DNA of 64,000 bases from Panagrolaimus kolymaensis (Eukaryota > Nematoda > Chromadorea > Rhabditida > Panagrolaimidae): contig JAJQJQ010000014.1 of the NCBI GenBank assembly GCA_028622995.1, positions 1,798,001-1,862,000 on the forward strand. Reading direction: 5' to 3'. A program made the translations under genes and the position numbers. Positions 45,441 to 57,300 of this stretch are shown here, in pieces (positions within the stretch are counted from its first letter, which is position 1; every line of letters starts with the position of its first letter). Below the pieces are notes generated by a model. It did no database searches. It saw only the letters and a list, made by a program, of their open reading frames with translations, and was not told the origin of the DNA.

Positions 45441-45860
45441 TCAATATTTCTGATTTGTGATGTTCCCTCTAATTTTGCAGATTTCAAAGCGTCAAAAAAT
45501 ATTTATAAAATTTATTTTAACACCTTTGTTTTATTTTTATTTTTAAAAACCAAAGTATTCTAATTCAACGGAAACATCTCCTCAATATTTCTGATTTGTG
45601 ATGTTCCCTCTAATTTTGCAGATTTCAAAGCGTCAAAAAATATTTATAAAATTTATTTTAACACCTTTGTTTTATTTTTATTTTTAAAAACCAAAGTATT
45701 CTAATTCAACGGAAACATCTCGTCAATATTTCTGATTTGTGATGTTCCCTCTAATTTTGCAGATTTGAAAGCGTCAAAAAATATTTATAAAATTTATTTT
45801 AACACCTTTGTTTTATTTTTATTTTTAAAAACCAAAGTATTCTAATTCAACGGAAACATC

Positions 45861-48800
45861 TCCTTAATATTTCTGATTTGTGATGTTCCCTCTAATTTTG
45901 CAGATTTCAAAGCGTCAAAAAATATTTATAAAATTTATTTTAACACCTTTGTTTTATTTTTATTTTTAAAAACCAAAGTATTCTAATTCAACGGAAACAT
46001 CTCCTCAATATTTCTGATTTGTGATGTTCCCTCTAATTTTGCAGATTTGAAAGCGTCAAAAAATATTTATAAAATTTATTTTAACACCTTTGTTTTATTT
46101 TTATTTTTAAAAACCAAAGTATTCTAATTCAACGGAAACATCTCCTCAATATTTCTGATTTGTGATGTTCCCTCTAATTTTGCAGATTTCAAAGCGTCAA
46201 AAAATATTTATAAAATTTATTTTAACACCTTTGTTTTATTTTTATTTTTAAAAACCAAAGTATTCTAATTCAACGGAAACATCTCCTTAATATTTCTGAT
46301 TTGTGATGTTCCCTCTAATTTTGCAGATTTCAAAGCGTCAAAAAATATATATAAAATTTATTTTAACACCTTTGTTTTATTTTTATTTTTAAAAACCAAA
46401 GTATTCTAATTCAACGGAAACATCTCCTCAATATTTCTGATTTGTGATGTTCCCTCTAATTTTGCAGATTTCAAAGCGTCAAAAAATATATATAAAATTT
46501 ATTTTAACACCTTTGTTTTATTTTTATTTTTAAAAACCAAAGTATTCTAATTCAACGGAAACATCTCCTCAATATTTCTGATTTGTGATGTTCCCTCTAA
46601 TTTTGCAGATTTCAAAGCGTCAAAAAATATTTATAAAATTTATTTTAACACCTTTGTTTTATTTTTATTTTTAAAAACCAAAGTATTCTAATTCAACGGA
46701 AACATCTCCTCAATATTTCTGATTTGTGATGTTCCCTCTAATTTTGCAGATTTCAAAGCGTCAAAAAATATTTATAAAATTTATTTTAACACCTTTGTTT
46801 TATTTTTATTTTTAAAAACCAAAGTATTCTAATTCAACGGAAACATCTCCTTAATATTTCTGATTTGTGATGTTCCCTCTAATTTTGCAGATTTCAAAGC
46901 GTCAAAAAATATATATAAAATTTATTTTAACACCTTTGTTTTATTTTTATTTTTAAAAACCAAAGTATTCTAATTCAACGGAAACATCTCCTCAATATTT
47001 CTGATTTGTGATGTTCCCTCTAATTTTGCAGATTTCAAAGCGTCAAAAAATATATATAAAATTTATTTTAACACCTTTGTTTTATTTTTATTTTTAAAAA
47101 CCAAAGTATTCTAATTCAACGGAAACATCTCCTCAATATTTCTGATTTGTGATGTTCCCTCTAATTTTGCAGATTTCAAAGCGTCAAAAAATATTTATAA
47201 AATTTATTTTAACACCTTTGTTTTATTTTTATTTTTAAAAACCAAAGTATTCTAATTCAACGGAAACATCTCCTTAATATTTCTGATTTGTGATGTTCCC
47301 TCTAATTTTGCAGATTTCAAAGCGTCAAAAAATATATATAAAATTTATTTTAACACCTTTGTTTTATTTTTATTTTTAAAAACCAAAGTATTCTAATTCA
47401 ACGGAAACATCTCCTCAATATTTCTGATTTGTGATGTTCCCTCTAATTTTGCAGATTTCAAAGCGTCAAAAAATATATATAAAATTTATTTTAACACCTT
47501 TGTTTTATTTTTATTTTTAAAAACCAAAGTATTCTAATTCAACGGAAACATCTCCTCAATATTTCTGATTTGTGATGTTCCCTCTAATTTTGCAGATTTC
47601 AAAGCGTCAAAAAATATTTATAAAATTTATTTTAACACCTTTGTTTTATTTTTATTTTTAAAAACCAAAGTATTCTAATTCAACGGAAACATCTCCTTAA
47701 TATTTCTGATTTGTGATGTTCCCTCTAATTTTGCAGATTTCAAAGCGTCAAAAAATATATATAAAATTTATTTTAACACCTTTGTTTTATTTTTATTTTT
47801 AAAAACCAAAGTATTCTAATTCAACGGAAACATCTCCTCAATATTTCTGATTTGTGATGTTCCCTCTAATTTTGCAGATTTCAAAGCGTCAAAAAATATA
47901 TATAAAATTTATTTTAACACCTTTGTTTTATTTTTATTTTTAAAAACCAAAGTATTCTAATTCAACGGAAACATCTCCTCAATATTTCTGATTTGTGATG
48001 TTCCCTCTAATTTTGCAGATTTGAAAGCGTCAAAAAATATTTATAAAATTTATTTTAACACCTTTGTTTTATTTTTATTTTTAAAAACCAAAGTATTCTA
48101 ATTCAACGGAAACATCTCCTCAATATTTCTGATTTGTGATGTTCCCTCTAATTTTGCAGATTTCAAAGCGTCAAAAAATATTTATAAAATTTATTTTAAC
48201 ACCTTTGTTTTATTTTTATTTTTAAAAACCAAAGTATTCTAATTCAACGGAAACATCTCCTTAATATTTCTGATTTGTGATGTTCCCTCTAATTTTGCAG
48301 ATTTGAAAGCGTCAAAAAATATTTATAAAATTTATTTTAACACCTTTGTTTTATTTTTATTTTTAAAAACCAAAGTATTCTAATTCAACGGAAACATCTC
48401 CTCAATATTTCTGATTTGTGATGTTCCCTCTAATTTTGCAGATTTCAAAGCGTCAAAAAATATTTATAAAATTTATTTTAACACCTTTGTTTTATTTTTA
48501 TTTTTAAAAACCAAAGTATTCTAATTCAACGGAAACATCTCCTTAATATTTCTGATTTGTGATGTTCCCTCTAATTTTGCAGATTTCAAAGCGTCAAAAA
48601 ATATATATAAAATTTATTTTAACACCTTTGTTTTATTTTTATTTTTAAAAACCAAAGTATTCTAATTCAACGGAAACATCTCCTCAATATTTCTGATTTG
48701 TGATGTTCCCTCTAATTTTGCAGATTTCAAAGCGTCAAAAAATATATATAAAATTTATTTTAACACCTTTGTTTTATTTTTATTTTTAAAAACCAAAGTA

Positions 48801-49250
48801 TTCTAATTCAACGGAAACATCTCCTCAATATTTCTGATTTGTGATGTTCCCTCTAATTTTGCAGATTTCAAAGCGTCAAAAAATATTTATAAAATTTATT
48901 TTAACACCTTTGTTTTATTTTTATTTTTAAAAACCAAAGTATTCTAATTCAACGGAAACATCTCCTCAATATTTCTGATTTGTGATGTTCCCTCTAATTT
49001 TGCAGATTTCAAAGCGTCAAAAAATATATATAAAATTTATTTTAACACCTTTGTTTTATTTTTATTTTTAAAAACCAAAGTATTCTAATTCAACGGAAAC
49101 ATCTCCTCAATATTTCTGATTTGTGATGTTCCCTCTAATTTTGCAGATTTCAAAGCGTCAAAAAATATTTATAAAATTTATTTTAACACCTTTGTTTTAT
49201 TTTTATTTTTAAAAACCAAAGTATTCTAATTCAACGGAAACATCTCCTTA
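45861..49250. repeat. Three- to five-monomer pattern marked by CTCCTTAATA
   Basis: CTCCTTAATA (for CTCCTCAATA) recurs near 45,861, 46,284, 46,848, 47,271, 47,694, 48,258, 48,540 and 49,245, giving steps of 3, 4, 3, 3, 4, 2 and 5 monomers. Within 46.3-47.9 kb each TTAATA monomer is followed by one or two AATATATA monomers and then AATATTTA monomers. This is a short local higher-order unit of about 423-564 bp. Confidence 0.7.
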
Positions 49251-50880
49251 ATATTTCTGATTTGTGATGTTCCCTCTAATTTTGCAGATTTCAAAGCGTC
49301 AAAAAATATATATAAAATTTATTTTAACACCTTTGTTTTATTTTTATTTTTAAAAACCAAAGTATTCTAATTCAACGGAAACATCTCCTCAATATTTCTG
49401 ATTTGTGATGTTCCCTCTAATTTTGCAGATTTCAAAGCGTCAAAAAATATATATAAAATTTATTTTAACACCTTTGTTTTATTTTTATTTTTAAAAACCA
49501 AAGTATTCTAATTCAACGGAAACATCTCCTCAATATTTCTGATTTGTGATGTTCCCTCTAATTTTGCAGATTTGAAAGCGTCAAAAAATATTTATAAAAT
49601 TTATTTTAACACCTTTGTTTTATTTTTATTTTTAAAAACCAAAGTATTCTAATTCAACGGAAACATCTCCTCAATATTTCTGATTTGTGATGTTCCCTCT
49701 AATTTTGCAGATTTCAAAGCGTCAAAAAATATTTATAAAATTTATTTTAACACCTTTGTTTTATTTTTATTTTTAAAAACCAAAGTATTCTAATTCAACG
49801 GAAACATCTCCTCAATATTTCTGATTTGTGATGTTCCCTCTAATTTTGCAGATTTGAAAGCGTCAAAAAATATTTATAAAATTTATTTTAACACCTTTGT
49901 TTTATTTTTATTTTTAAAAACCAAAGTATTCTAATTCAACGGAAACATCTCCTCAATATTTCTGATTTGTGATGTTCCCTCTAATTTTGCAGATTTCAAA
50001 GCGTCAAAAAATATTTATAAAATTTATTTTAACACCTTTGTTTTATTTTTATTTTTAAAAACCAAAGTATTCTAATTCAACGGAAACATCTCCTCAATAT
50101 TTCTGATTTGTGATGTTCCCTCTAATTTTGCAGATTTCAAAGCGTCAAAAAATATTTATAAAATTTATTTTAACACCTTTGTTTTATTTTTATTTTTAAA
50201 AACCAAAGTATTCTAATTCAACGGAAACATCTCCTCAATATTTCTGATTTGTGATGTTCCCTCTAATTTTGCAGATTTGAAAGCGTCAAAAAATATTTAT
50301 AAAATTTATTTTAACACCTTTGTTTTATTTTTATTTTTAAAAACCAAAGTATTCTAATTCAACGGAAACATCTCCTCAATATTTCTGATTTGTGATGTTC
50401 CCTCTAATTTTGCAGATTTCAAAGCGTCAAAAAATATTTATAAAATTTATTTTAACACCTTTGTTTTATTTTTATTTTTAAAAACCAAAGTATTCTAATT
50501 CAACGGAAACATCTCCTCAATATTTCTGATTTGTGATGTTCCCTCTAATTTTGCAGATTTCAAAGCGTCAAAAAATATTTATAAAATTTATTTTAACACC
50601 TTTGTTTTATTTTTATTTTTAAAAACCAAAGTATTCTAATTCAACGGAAACATCTCCTCAATATTTCTGATTTGTGATGTTCCCTCTAATTTTGCAGATT
50701 TCAAAGCGTCAAAAAATATTTATAAAATTTATTTTAACACCTTTGTTTTATTTTTATTTTTAAAAACCAAAGTATTCTAATTCAACGGAAACATCTCCTC
50801 AATATTTCTGATTTGTGATGTTCCCTCTAATTTTGCAGATTTGAAAGCGTCAAAAAATATTTATAAAATTTATTTTAACA

Positions 50881-51090
50881 CCTTTGCTTTACTTTTATTT
50901 TTAAAAACCAAAATTTTCTAATTCAACGAAAACATCTCCTTAATGTTTCTGATTAACGATGTTCCTTCTTATTTTACAAAATTTGAAACAACGGAAAATA
51001 ATTAAAATTTATAAATGGCCTCCTTTGTATTTTTATTATTTTTTCCTCCAATTTTATACAATTGTCAGATTTCAAAAATTAAATATCAAC
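50881..51090. repeat. Degenerate edge monomers of the satellite
   Basis: After 50,880 the unit can still be aligned (CCTTTGCTTTACTTTTATTT, then ATTCAACGAAAACATCTCC), but substitutions rise sharply and GATTTGTGATG becomes GATTAACGATG. Beyond about 51,020 only traces remain, such as CCAATTTTATACAATTGTCAGATTTCAAAAA, an apparent shortened relic of the TTTTGCAGATTTCAAAG part. This is the expected state of array edges, which unequal exchange rarely homogenises. Confidence 0.75.
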
Positions 51091-51714
51091 TGGGACAAAC
51101 CCATAGTTGATTTTAAATAAATTTTATCCCCTCAAAATATTTCTTTCCGATTTTTCTTAACGTCACAAAGCCATTTCATTTTACTTTTTTTATATTAATA
51201 TTGTTGCTTACCTTCCGAAATTTATACGGGAAAAAACGAAAATAGTTTTCCAGGGTCTTGTTTTGATGTATTGTAGTTTCTCCATGAAAACGATATAAAA
51301 TAATATAAAAGGTATATGAAATTCGATTCCCTCATATATTTTTAAAAAATATTTTAAGAATCTTTTTAATTACCACATTTACAATTTACTTGACGAAAAT
51401 ATCCCTTTTTCTTTTTTCTTTTTTCTTTTTTCATTAGAAAAGCAATTTTACCATGCATACACAAAACTTTCACTTAAGGATTCCGGCCCGTTGATTTGTT
51501 TTTTAAAATCTGTTTATACCATCATGTAGGGGATATTTCAATGTTTGTTCTGGGAAAGTTTCATGTCTTTTTTATATTGAATATTTGGCTAAAAATTGTA
51601 ATAAATATGCAAAAAAATATTACTTTTTTGACCAAAAAATTGCTTTTCCTTCGTTTTGTGGCGTTGCGAGCACAAACGACCATGAAGGTAAAATTCACTT
51701 GAGCAAGCAACTTC
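51091..51714. other. AT-rich unique spacer
   Basis: About 620 bp between the satellite edge and the LTR element. It contains a short pyrimidine repeat of C followed by T runs at about 51,405-51,432. I see no convincing gene. The longest open frame (51,496-51,702) lacks an ATG start, has no recognisable motif and uses low-complexity hydrophobic codons. Confidence 0.6.
51710..51714. repeat. 5-bp target-site duplication, left copy (ACTTC)
   Basis: ACTTC directly precedes the 5' LTR (TGTCACG...). The same five bases directly follow the 3' LTR at 53,825-53,829, as expected for integrase-mediated insertion of an LTR element. Confidence 0.9.
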
Positions 51715-51899
51715 TGTCACGACGCTCGTGATCATCTTCATTTCGCTAATCTAAAATTAGCATAATAATCATTGTTGTCATTTGTTTTGTAATATTGTTA
51801 ATATAAGTTCATTCGTATAATAAATCTGTGCTGCAATAACGTCGTCTCATCTTTCTCTCTCGGAACCGCAACAACCTAAAGCTCACAACCGTCGCTACA
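51715..51899 (+). repeat. 5' LTR (185 bp)
   Basis: Starts TGTCACGACGCTCGTGATC and ends CAACCGTCGCTACA. AATAAA at 51,819-51,824 could serve as the polyadenylation signal when the 3' copy is used. Its partner is at 53,640-53,824, a constant offset of 1,925 bp. Confidence 0.95.
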
Positions 51900-51903
51900 A
51901 AAT

Positions 51904-51921
51904 TGGTGCCTCTGGACAGTT
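51904..51921 (+). promoter_or_regulatory. Candidate tRNA primer-binding site
   Basis: TGGTGCCTCTGGACAG begins four bases after the 5' LTR. It starts with TGG, the complement of the tRNA CCA end, at the usual position for minus-strand priming. I cannot say which tRNA it would match. Confidence 0.6.
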
Positions 51922-52453
51922 CGTATAAGTTTAACATTATCTTTTTCTTTTTTACCGCCGTCTGGCTTTGCTTGAGCATCTGCTCTTCTGTTTTTTATCG
52001 CCACCTGGCTTTGCTTGATCTTCGGATCTTCTGTTATAAGACTTTTTGTACAAAGCTGCAAATTTCTTATTTTTTTTTATCGTAACTTTCTTAACGTTAT
52101 CTACCCATCACGTTGGCTCTAGATCTTCGTTTTCGAAAAACTTTTTATTCTTCAATTTTTCCACTGTGTTAAGTTGTCGAATCTGACTTCGTGTGTTGAA
52201 TTGTGATAAATCACTGTGATCAGCGAATCACATATTTTGACCATTCTTTGAGCATATTGGTAATTGTCAAAAACAACTGGCATTATCAATCACTGCTCTG
52301 CTCTTGTTTGAGGATAAGATCTTCTTATAATTGAGCTATCTCATCTAATTGTTAAACGAAAACATACATTTGAACGGCATTCCTTCGGTTTTCAACTACG
52401 TTGAATTAATCGATTGAATACATATTTTACATTTCTCATAAGAAAACTTGAAA

Positions 52454-53464
52454 ATGTCTAATCGAATACGCCACCATCTTGAACTTCATCATAAATGGTT
52501 AATGGAATGCTTGGTAAAGTACCAAAACGAATATTCTATAAAATCACTTCCATGGAATCCCATACAAAAGGCCGATTTCAAGGTTTTCTGGATACTCCTC
52601 AATGTAAAGGTCTTGGAAATAAACAACTACTTTATCCAATGGTTTGAACGTATTGAAAATATCACAGATGATAATATTCACAGTTCAGAGAAAATACTTA
52701 TTGAAGAATGGATTAAAAACCCGAAGTTTTTTGATTCCATTAACGAGGTAATAAAACAACTTCATATCCTTGAAAATAACTTGGAAATTGAAACAGATCG
52801 AATGAATCCATCAATCCTATTACCTGCAACGGTTTACTATAGCAAAGTTTCATCGAGAATAAGCCAAGAAGTTGCTTCTTTTATCGATTCTGATTCTAAA
52901 ACTTCCACCATTGTTGAAAAGTTTGAAAAGGTAAAAGAAACCCCTTCAATCATTAAAACAAATTCGCTTGATTCTTTCGAAATTAATGAAAATATTCCGA
53001 GCAATCAACTAAAGCTTATCGATACCGATCCATACATTGAAGTATCAAGTGATCATACAAGGTCGTACACCGAATACATTCCTAAAAATCGAATAGATAT
53101 TCAACAAACTCGATACAAAGCTTGTCGAATAAAGGGCATCGTAACACATCTCGAATTTTCTGAGTTTGAAACGATTAGCAAAATTGAATTGCATAAGCAT
53201 GTGGATTCACCTTTTGCTGGCCGCGGGGAAGGGGCTCTTCGAGCATCTTTTACAAATTGGAAACATCGTCGCAAAACAACAGCTCAATCCTGGACAATAT
53301 CAACATTCGTCAAACAAAACAACTTTCATCTCAAACCAATCACAACATCAAACAACTTTCAACTCAACAACTTTCAACTCAAACCAACTGCATCTCAACC
53401 ATCAACTTCGTCAACTTTAAACCACAACACTTCAGTTATTCCTCTTCTTTTCATTTGCTTCTAA
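52454..53464 (+). CDS. Gag-like ORF of the LTR element (336 aa)
   Basis: The only long open frame in the element. The ATG at 52,454 (context AAAATGT) is preferred to an upstream in-frame TTG at 52,448. Residues 1-120 are rich in Trp, Leu and charged residues (HHKWLMECL, FKVFWILLNVK, NYFIQWFERIE), like the helical N-terminal part of many retroelement Gag proteins. The middle is acidic and Ser/Lys-rich. The last 80 residues are Gln/Asn/Thr-rich (repeated NNFQL) and lack a CCHC zinc knuckle. There is no Asp protease motif (D-S/T-G) and no polymerase motif. The assignment rests on position between LTRs rather than on a recognised domain. The frame may be a gag 5' part joined to 3' sequence by an internal deletion, since a GC-rich patch at 53,216-53,237 resembles the sequence next to the 3' LTR. 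Confidence 0.6.
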   Translation: MSNRIRHHLELHHKWLMECLVKYQNEYSIKSLPWNPIQKADFKVFWILLNVKVLEINNYFIQWFERIENITDDNIHSSEKILIEEWIKNPKFFDSINEVIKQLHILENNLEIETDRMNPSILLPATVYYSKVSSRISQEVASFIDSDSKTSTIVEKFEKVKETPSIIKTNSLDSFEINENIPSNQLKLIDTDPYIEVSSDHTRSYTEYIPKNRIDIQQTRYKACRIKGIVTHLEFSEFETISKIELHKHVDSPFAGRGEGALRASFTNWKHRRKTTAQSWTISTFVKQNNFHLKPITTSNNFQLNNFQLKPTASQPSTSSTLNHNTSVIPLLFICF

Positions 53465-53639
53465 CATGTTATCGCTTATATACTCTATGATCTTATCAAT
53501 GTTCTTCTTCAATCAACATAATCAAACTCGCTTATTTATAATGCCACTATGATTCAATTCTATGAATGATCCTTTTAATGATCCACTTTCAACTATATAT
53601 ACTTCCCGATCCATCAATCATCTCATCGCTGGCCGGGAA

Positions 53640-54095
<456 letters not shown>

Positions 54096-54343
54096 GCTTC
54101 CAATCATTTTTATGCAACTATTTTCTTTTATTTTTTACTCCAACAAACATTAAAAAACTATTTTCTTTTCGTTTTTTTGCAAAGTTCGCATTTCGCTGTT
54201 ACTTGACTCTTTTTTTTTTGCTCATTTTTTTTACCGCGTGTTTAGTTACTTTTTCTTTGTATTTTTTTTACTCGTGTTCTTCATTATTCTTTATTTTTAG
54301 GTTGCTTCTATAGCTTCGAACTGCGATTGAATCTGAAACGAAT
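54096..54343 (+). promoter_or_regulatory. T-rich upstream region of the kinase gene with 3'-splice-site-like end
   Basis: A 200-bp T-rich tract ends in TTTATTTTTAG at 54,290-54,300, 43 bp before the gene's ATG. No matching donor is obvious nearby. This is either the acceptor of an untranslated-leader intron or a spliced-leader trans-splice acceptor if the host is a nematode. I could identify no core promoter element. Confidence 0.45.
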
Positions 54344-57300
54344 ATGGATACTTCTGATCAAAGTAACGAAGATGCTTCAACTATTGAAAATATCGTTGAA
54401 AAACTTGCAAAGGCTTGTCGTGAAGGTAAACTTGAGATAATTACTGAAGAAGAAAATAAAACGCTTGCTAGAACTTGTGAGTCTTTTTTTCAAAACATCT
54501 TCTTGTTATTAAATTATTTTAGACACATGGATTTCGCTTACTCGCTTTGATTATGGACACGTGGAACCTAGAAATATTATTTTATATGGAAATGGATATA
54601 AATATTATTATGTATGTGCAAAAGACAAGTTTAAATGCTCAAATAAGCCGTAAGTTTTTCATTTTTTGAATAAATTATCTTATTGAAAAGCATTGTAGCT
54701 AATTATTTTTACCATATTTGAAAGCATAATATTTTTTGATTTTTTAGTGTGTGCCAACGTTTATTCACGACAACTGATGGAAAGTCCGATGTTGGTTTGG
54801 TGGAAGGTATTGTACCGGTAATGTATGGCCACAATGATGAATGTATTTGTAAAAGTAAGTTTATATTTATTTGTCATTTTCTTTCAACGATTTACTTGAA
54901 ATTGAAAATTATCTTTGTTTTTTGTCGAAAAATATAAAACTACATTCATATTATAATTTTAGCAAACGGAACGAGAGTCCTCAATAAACATGAGCTACAA
55001 GCGCTGAATGTTATCTTAAGCCACCATTTTGAAAATTTCACTGGTAAGTGTTTAATTTAAAATGAAAATTTCATTTAAACAAAGGAATTTTAGATTCTTC
55101 CACATATTCCATTCGTACTGATGCTGCAGATTTTTCTTCAATTCAAACTGCTTTCGCAAGTGACTTTGTTGTTCCATCAGCTGAATGTCGTGATGCTTTG
55201 AATTGGTCTGAAACATCATGTGATAACGCTGATGAAGAAAATGAGTTGCGTGGTCCAGAATTTATGGCTAGTCTTAAAAAGACGCTTCAAAATGTTAGGA
55301 AAAAGTTGCGATGTAAGTCTTTTTGTTTTTTGATTATTTACATTTTCTTATAAGAGATTTAAATGTGCTAAAAGAATTTTACCAACCAAAAATTATTGCA
55401 AACTTTCACTTTCTTTTACCAAATTGAAACTTTTTATGTTTACAATGTCACATTGAGAGCTAATTCAAAAACTAAGTTAGTTTTGAAAAAAATATAATAG
55501 TTGTTTTGGTAATAAACTATCTATTAAAAATCTTCTTTTTTAACTTATAAATTATTATTTTAACTAAAATAAAATCTTTAATTTTTAGTACACAAGAAGC
55601 GTGAAAAATCTGTGCCTGGTTCACCATCAAATAAAGGATTAAGAGAAAACAATCTTCAAACAGAAAAAGTTCAATCAGAGAATAATTGTAAAAATGACAA
55701 AGATACTAAATATTATCCGTTAAGAGCTCGACAAGTTAAACATGAAAAAGCTGGAAGGTATGTTTTTTACATATTCGTTTTCTTTTATTTGTTGAAGTGC
55801 AAGCCATATTCACCTTCTTCTTTATTTTAGTAAAAGCGTAAAAGTTTCTGCCAACGATGATGAGGGAGCAATTACAAATGATGTTAAATGTGATGCTAAA
55901 AAGTCTAAGAAATCAAAACCGTATGAAATTGACACAAATTGTAACATATTCGAATATGCAAAGGAGGATTCTTCATCTTACAACCAATGGAGTATATGCT
56001 GTATTGAACCAGCAACAGATTTTGATACTAAATCGTAAGTTACTTTAATTAGATGTACTAGTTTAATAATAATAATTTTTTAGAGGTTCGAAGTTACGTT
56101 TTATAAAACCAATTGGACAAGGCGGATTCTCTCTCGTGTGGCTTGCTTATGATTTGATAAACAAAATGTTCAAAGCTGTTAAAGTCTTTAAAACTAAAAG
56201 ATCAATAAGAGATAAAGAAATCATGGTGAGTATTGATTAAAATTTTGTCATTGTTAAAATCATTTTTTGTTATTTATTTTTCTTTAGGTTCTTCAACAAT
56301 TTTATGATCATCCACATATACTCAAATTCTATGAACCGTTTACTTTTCACAACTTCAAGCGCTTGACTTACTTTGCTGTCTATGAACCATTGGGAAAGGA
56401 TCTTCAAGTTATGATCCACGAAGCTGCTAAAAATGGTGAATATTTTTCCATGGATGTAATCAAAAGGGTAACAAAACATATGCTCTTGGCTTTGGAAGCT
56501 CTTCATAAATTCGAGATCGATGGAAAGAAAATCATTCATTCCGATATTAAACCTTCCAATATTGTTGTATGTACGTCTCAAAGAAATTTGTCTCTTCAAT
56601 TGGAAAACTTTGTGGATATGCGTGGAAGCATAAAACAGCTACGAATGGCTTGTAATGAAAATCTCAAATTTTCTCATACAAAGTTTACTGAAGAAGAAGT
56701 TTTGCCACGGTTGAAGGAATGTGTGAACAATGGTTCAGAAGAAGAAGAATTGAATGGCCTAACGTTTAAATTAATCGATTTTGGAAATGTCCTGGTAAGG
56801 TTTTATAAATATTCTTTTTGTTTATCTCTTTATTTTTAGAAGGAAGGAGAACATCGAACGACTGGAACTTATGGATATTGTCCACCTGAATATTACATTG
56901 GCCTTCCTCTCAGCTATTCCCATGATATTTGGTCTTTGGGTGTTGTTGTAAGTTTTTTTTTTGATTTTACAATCAATGCATTGTTTTTTCAGCTTATTCA
57001 CATGCTTACTTGTCGCAGATTTATTCCATTACGCAAAGTTGGACAAACCGAATTAGAAGTTTTCGTAAATTTATTTGGAAAGTTTCCAAGAGAAGTGTAT
57101 ACCGATTTAAAATTACCAGATGATTATGAAAAGAAATTTACAAAAGAAAATTCAAATACCGAAAATTTCAAGGTTCGATTCAACACTGTATTACAAAAGA
57201 AGATTGAAACCTATCAAATGTATGAACAAATGTCTGTGGATGATCGTCAAGAACTTATGAGCATCTTAACTAATATGATCACTTACAAACCAAAAAGAAA

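Larger units (their letters stand above)
1..50880. repeat. 141-bp satellite DNA array (about 361 tandem monomers)
   Basis: One AT-rich monomer (about 24% GC in the copy I counted) repeats head-to-tail with period 141 bp. The anchor ATCTCCTCAATATTTCTGAT recurs at 31, 172, 313, 454, 595 and so on. The corresponding anchor in the last, decayed unit is at 50,934, so 361 periods span 50,903 bp against 50,901 expected. All copies have the same orientation and no other DNA interrupts them. Copies differ by scattered substitutions and by a few linked variant blocks. I found only two indels: +3 bp near 6,491 and -1 bp near 14,480. There is no open reading frame of note, no transposon termini and no CENP-B-box-like motif. 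The array continues past the left edge. It is most simply satellite heterochromatin; a centromeric role is possible but nothing in the sequence shows it. Confidence 0.98.

Noticed and set aside
1..50880. CRISPR-like regular repeats
   Set aside because: The units are contiguous 141-bp monomers with no unique spacers, in an intron-containing eukaryotic sequence.
1..50880. Centromere identity of the array
   Set aside because: Size and organisation would suit a centromere, but I see no CENP-B-box-like motif. If the host is a holocentric nematode a point centromere would not be expected. It cannot be settled from sequence.
51496..51702. 68-codon open frame before the LTR element
   Set aside because: It has no ATG at its start, hydrophobic low-complexity composition, no splice context and no recognisable motif.
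51876..52085. Small open frames on both strands across the LTR and primer-binding site
   Set aside because: They overlap the LTR end and leader of the retroelement, and neither has a recognisable product.
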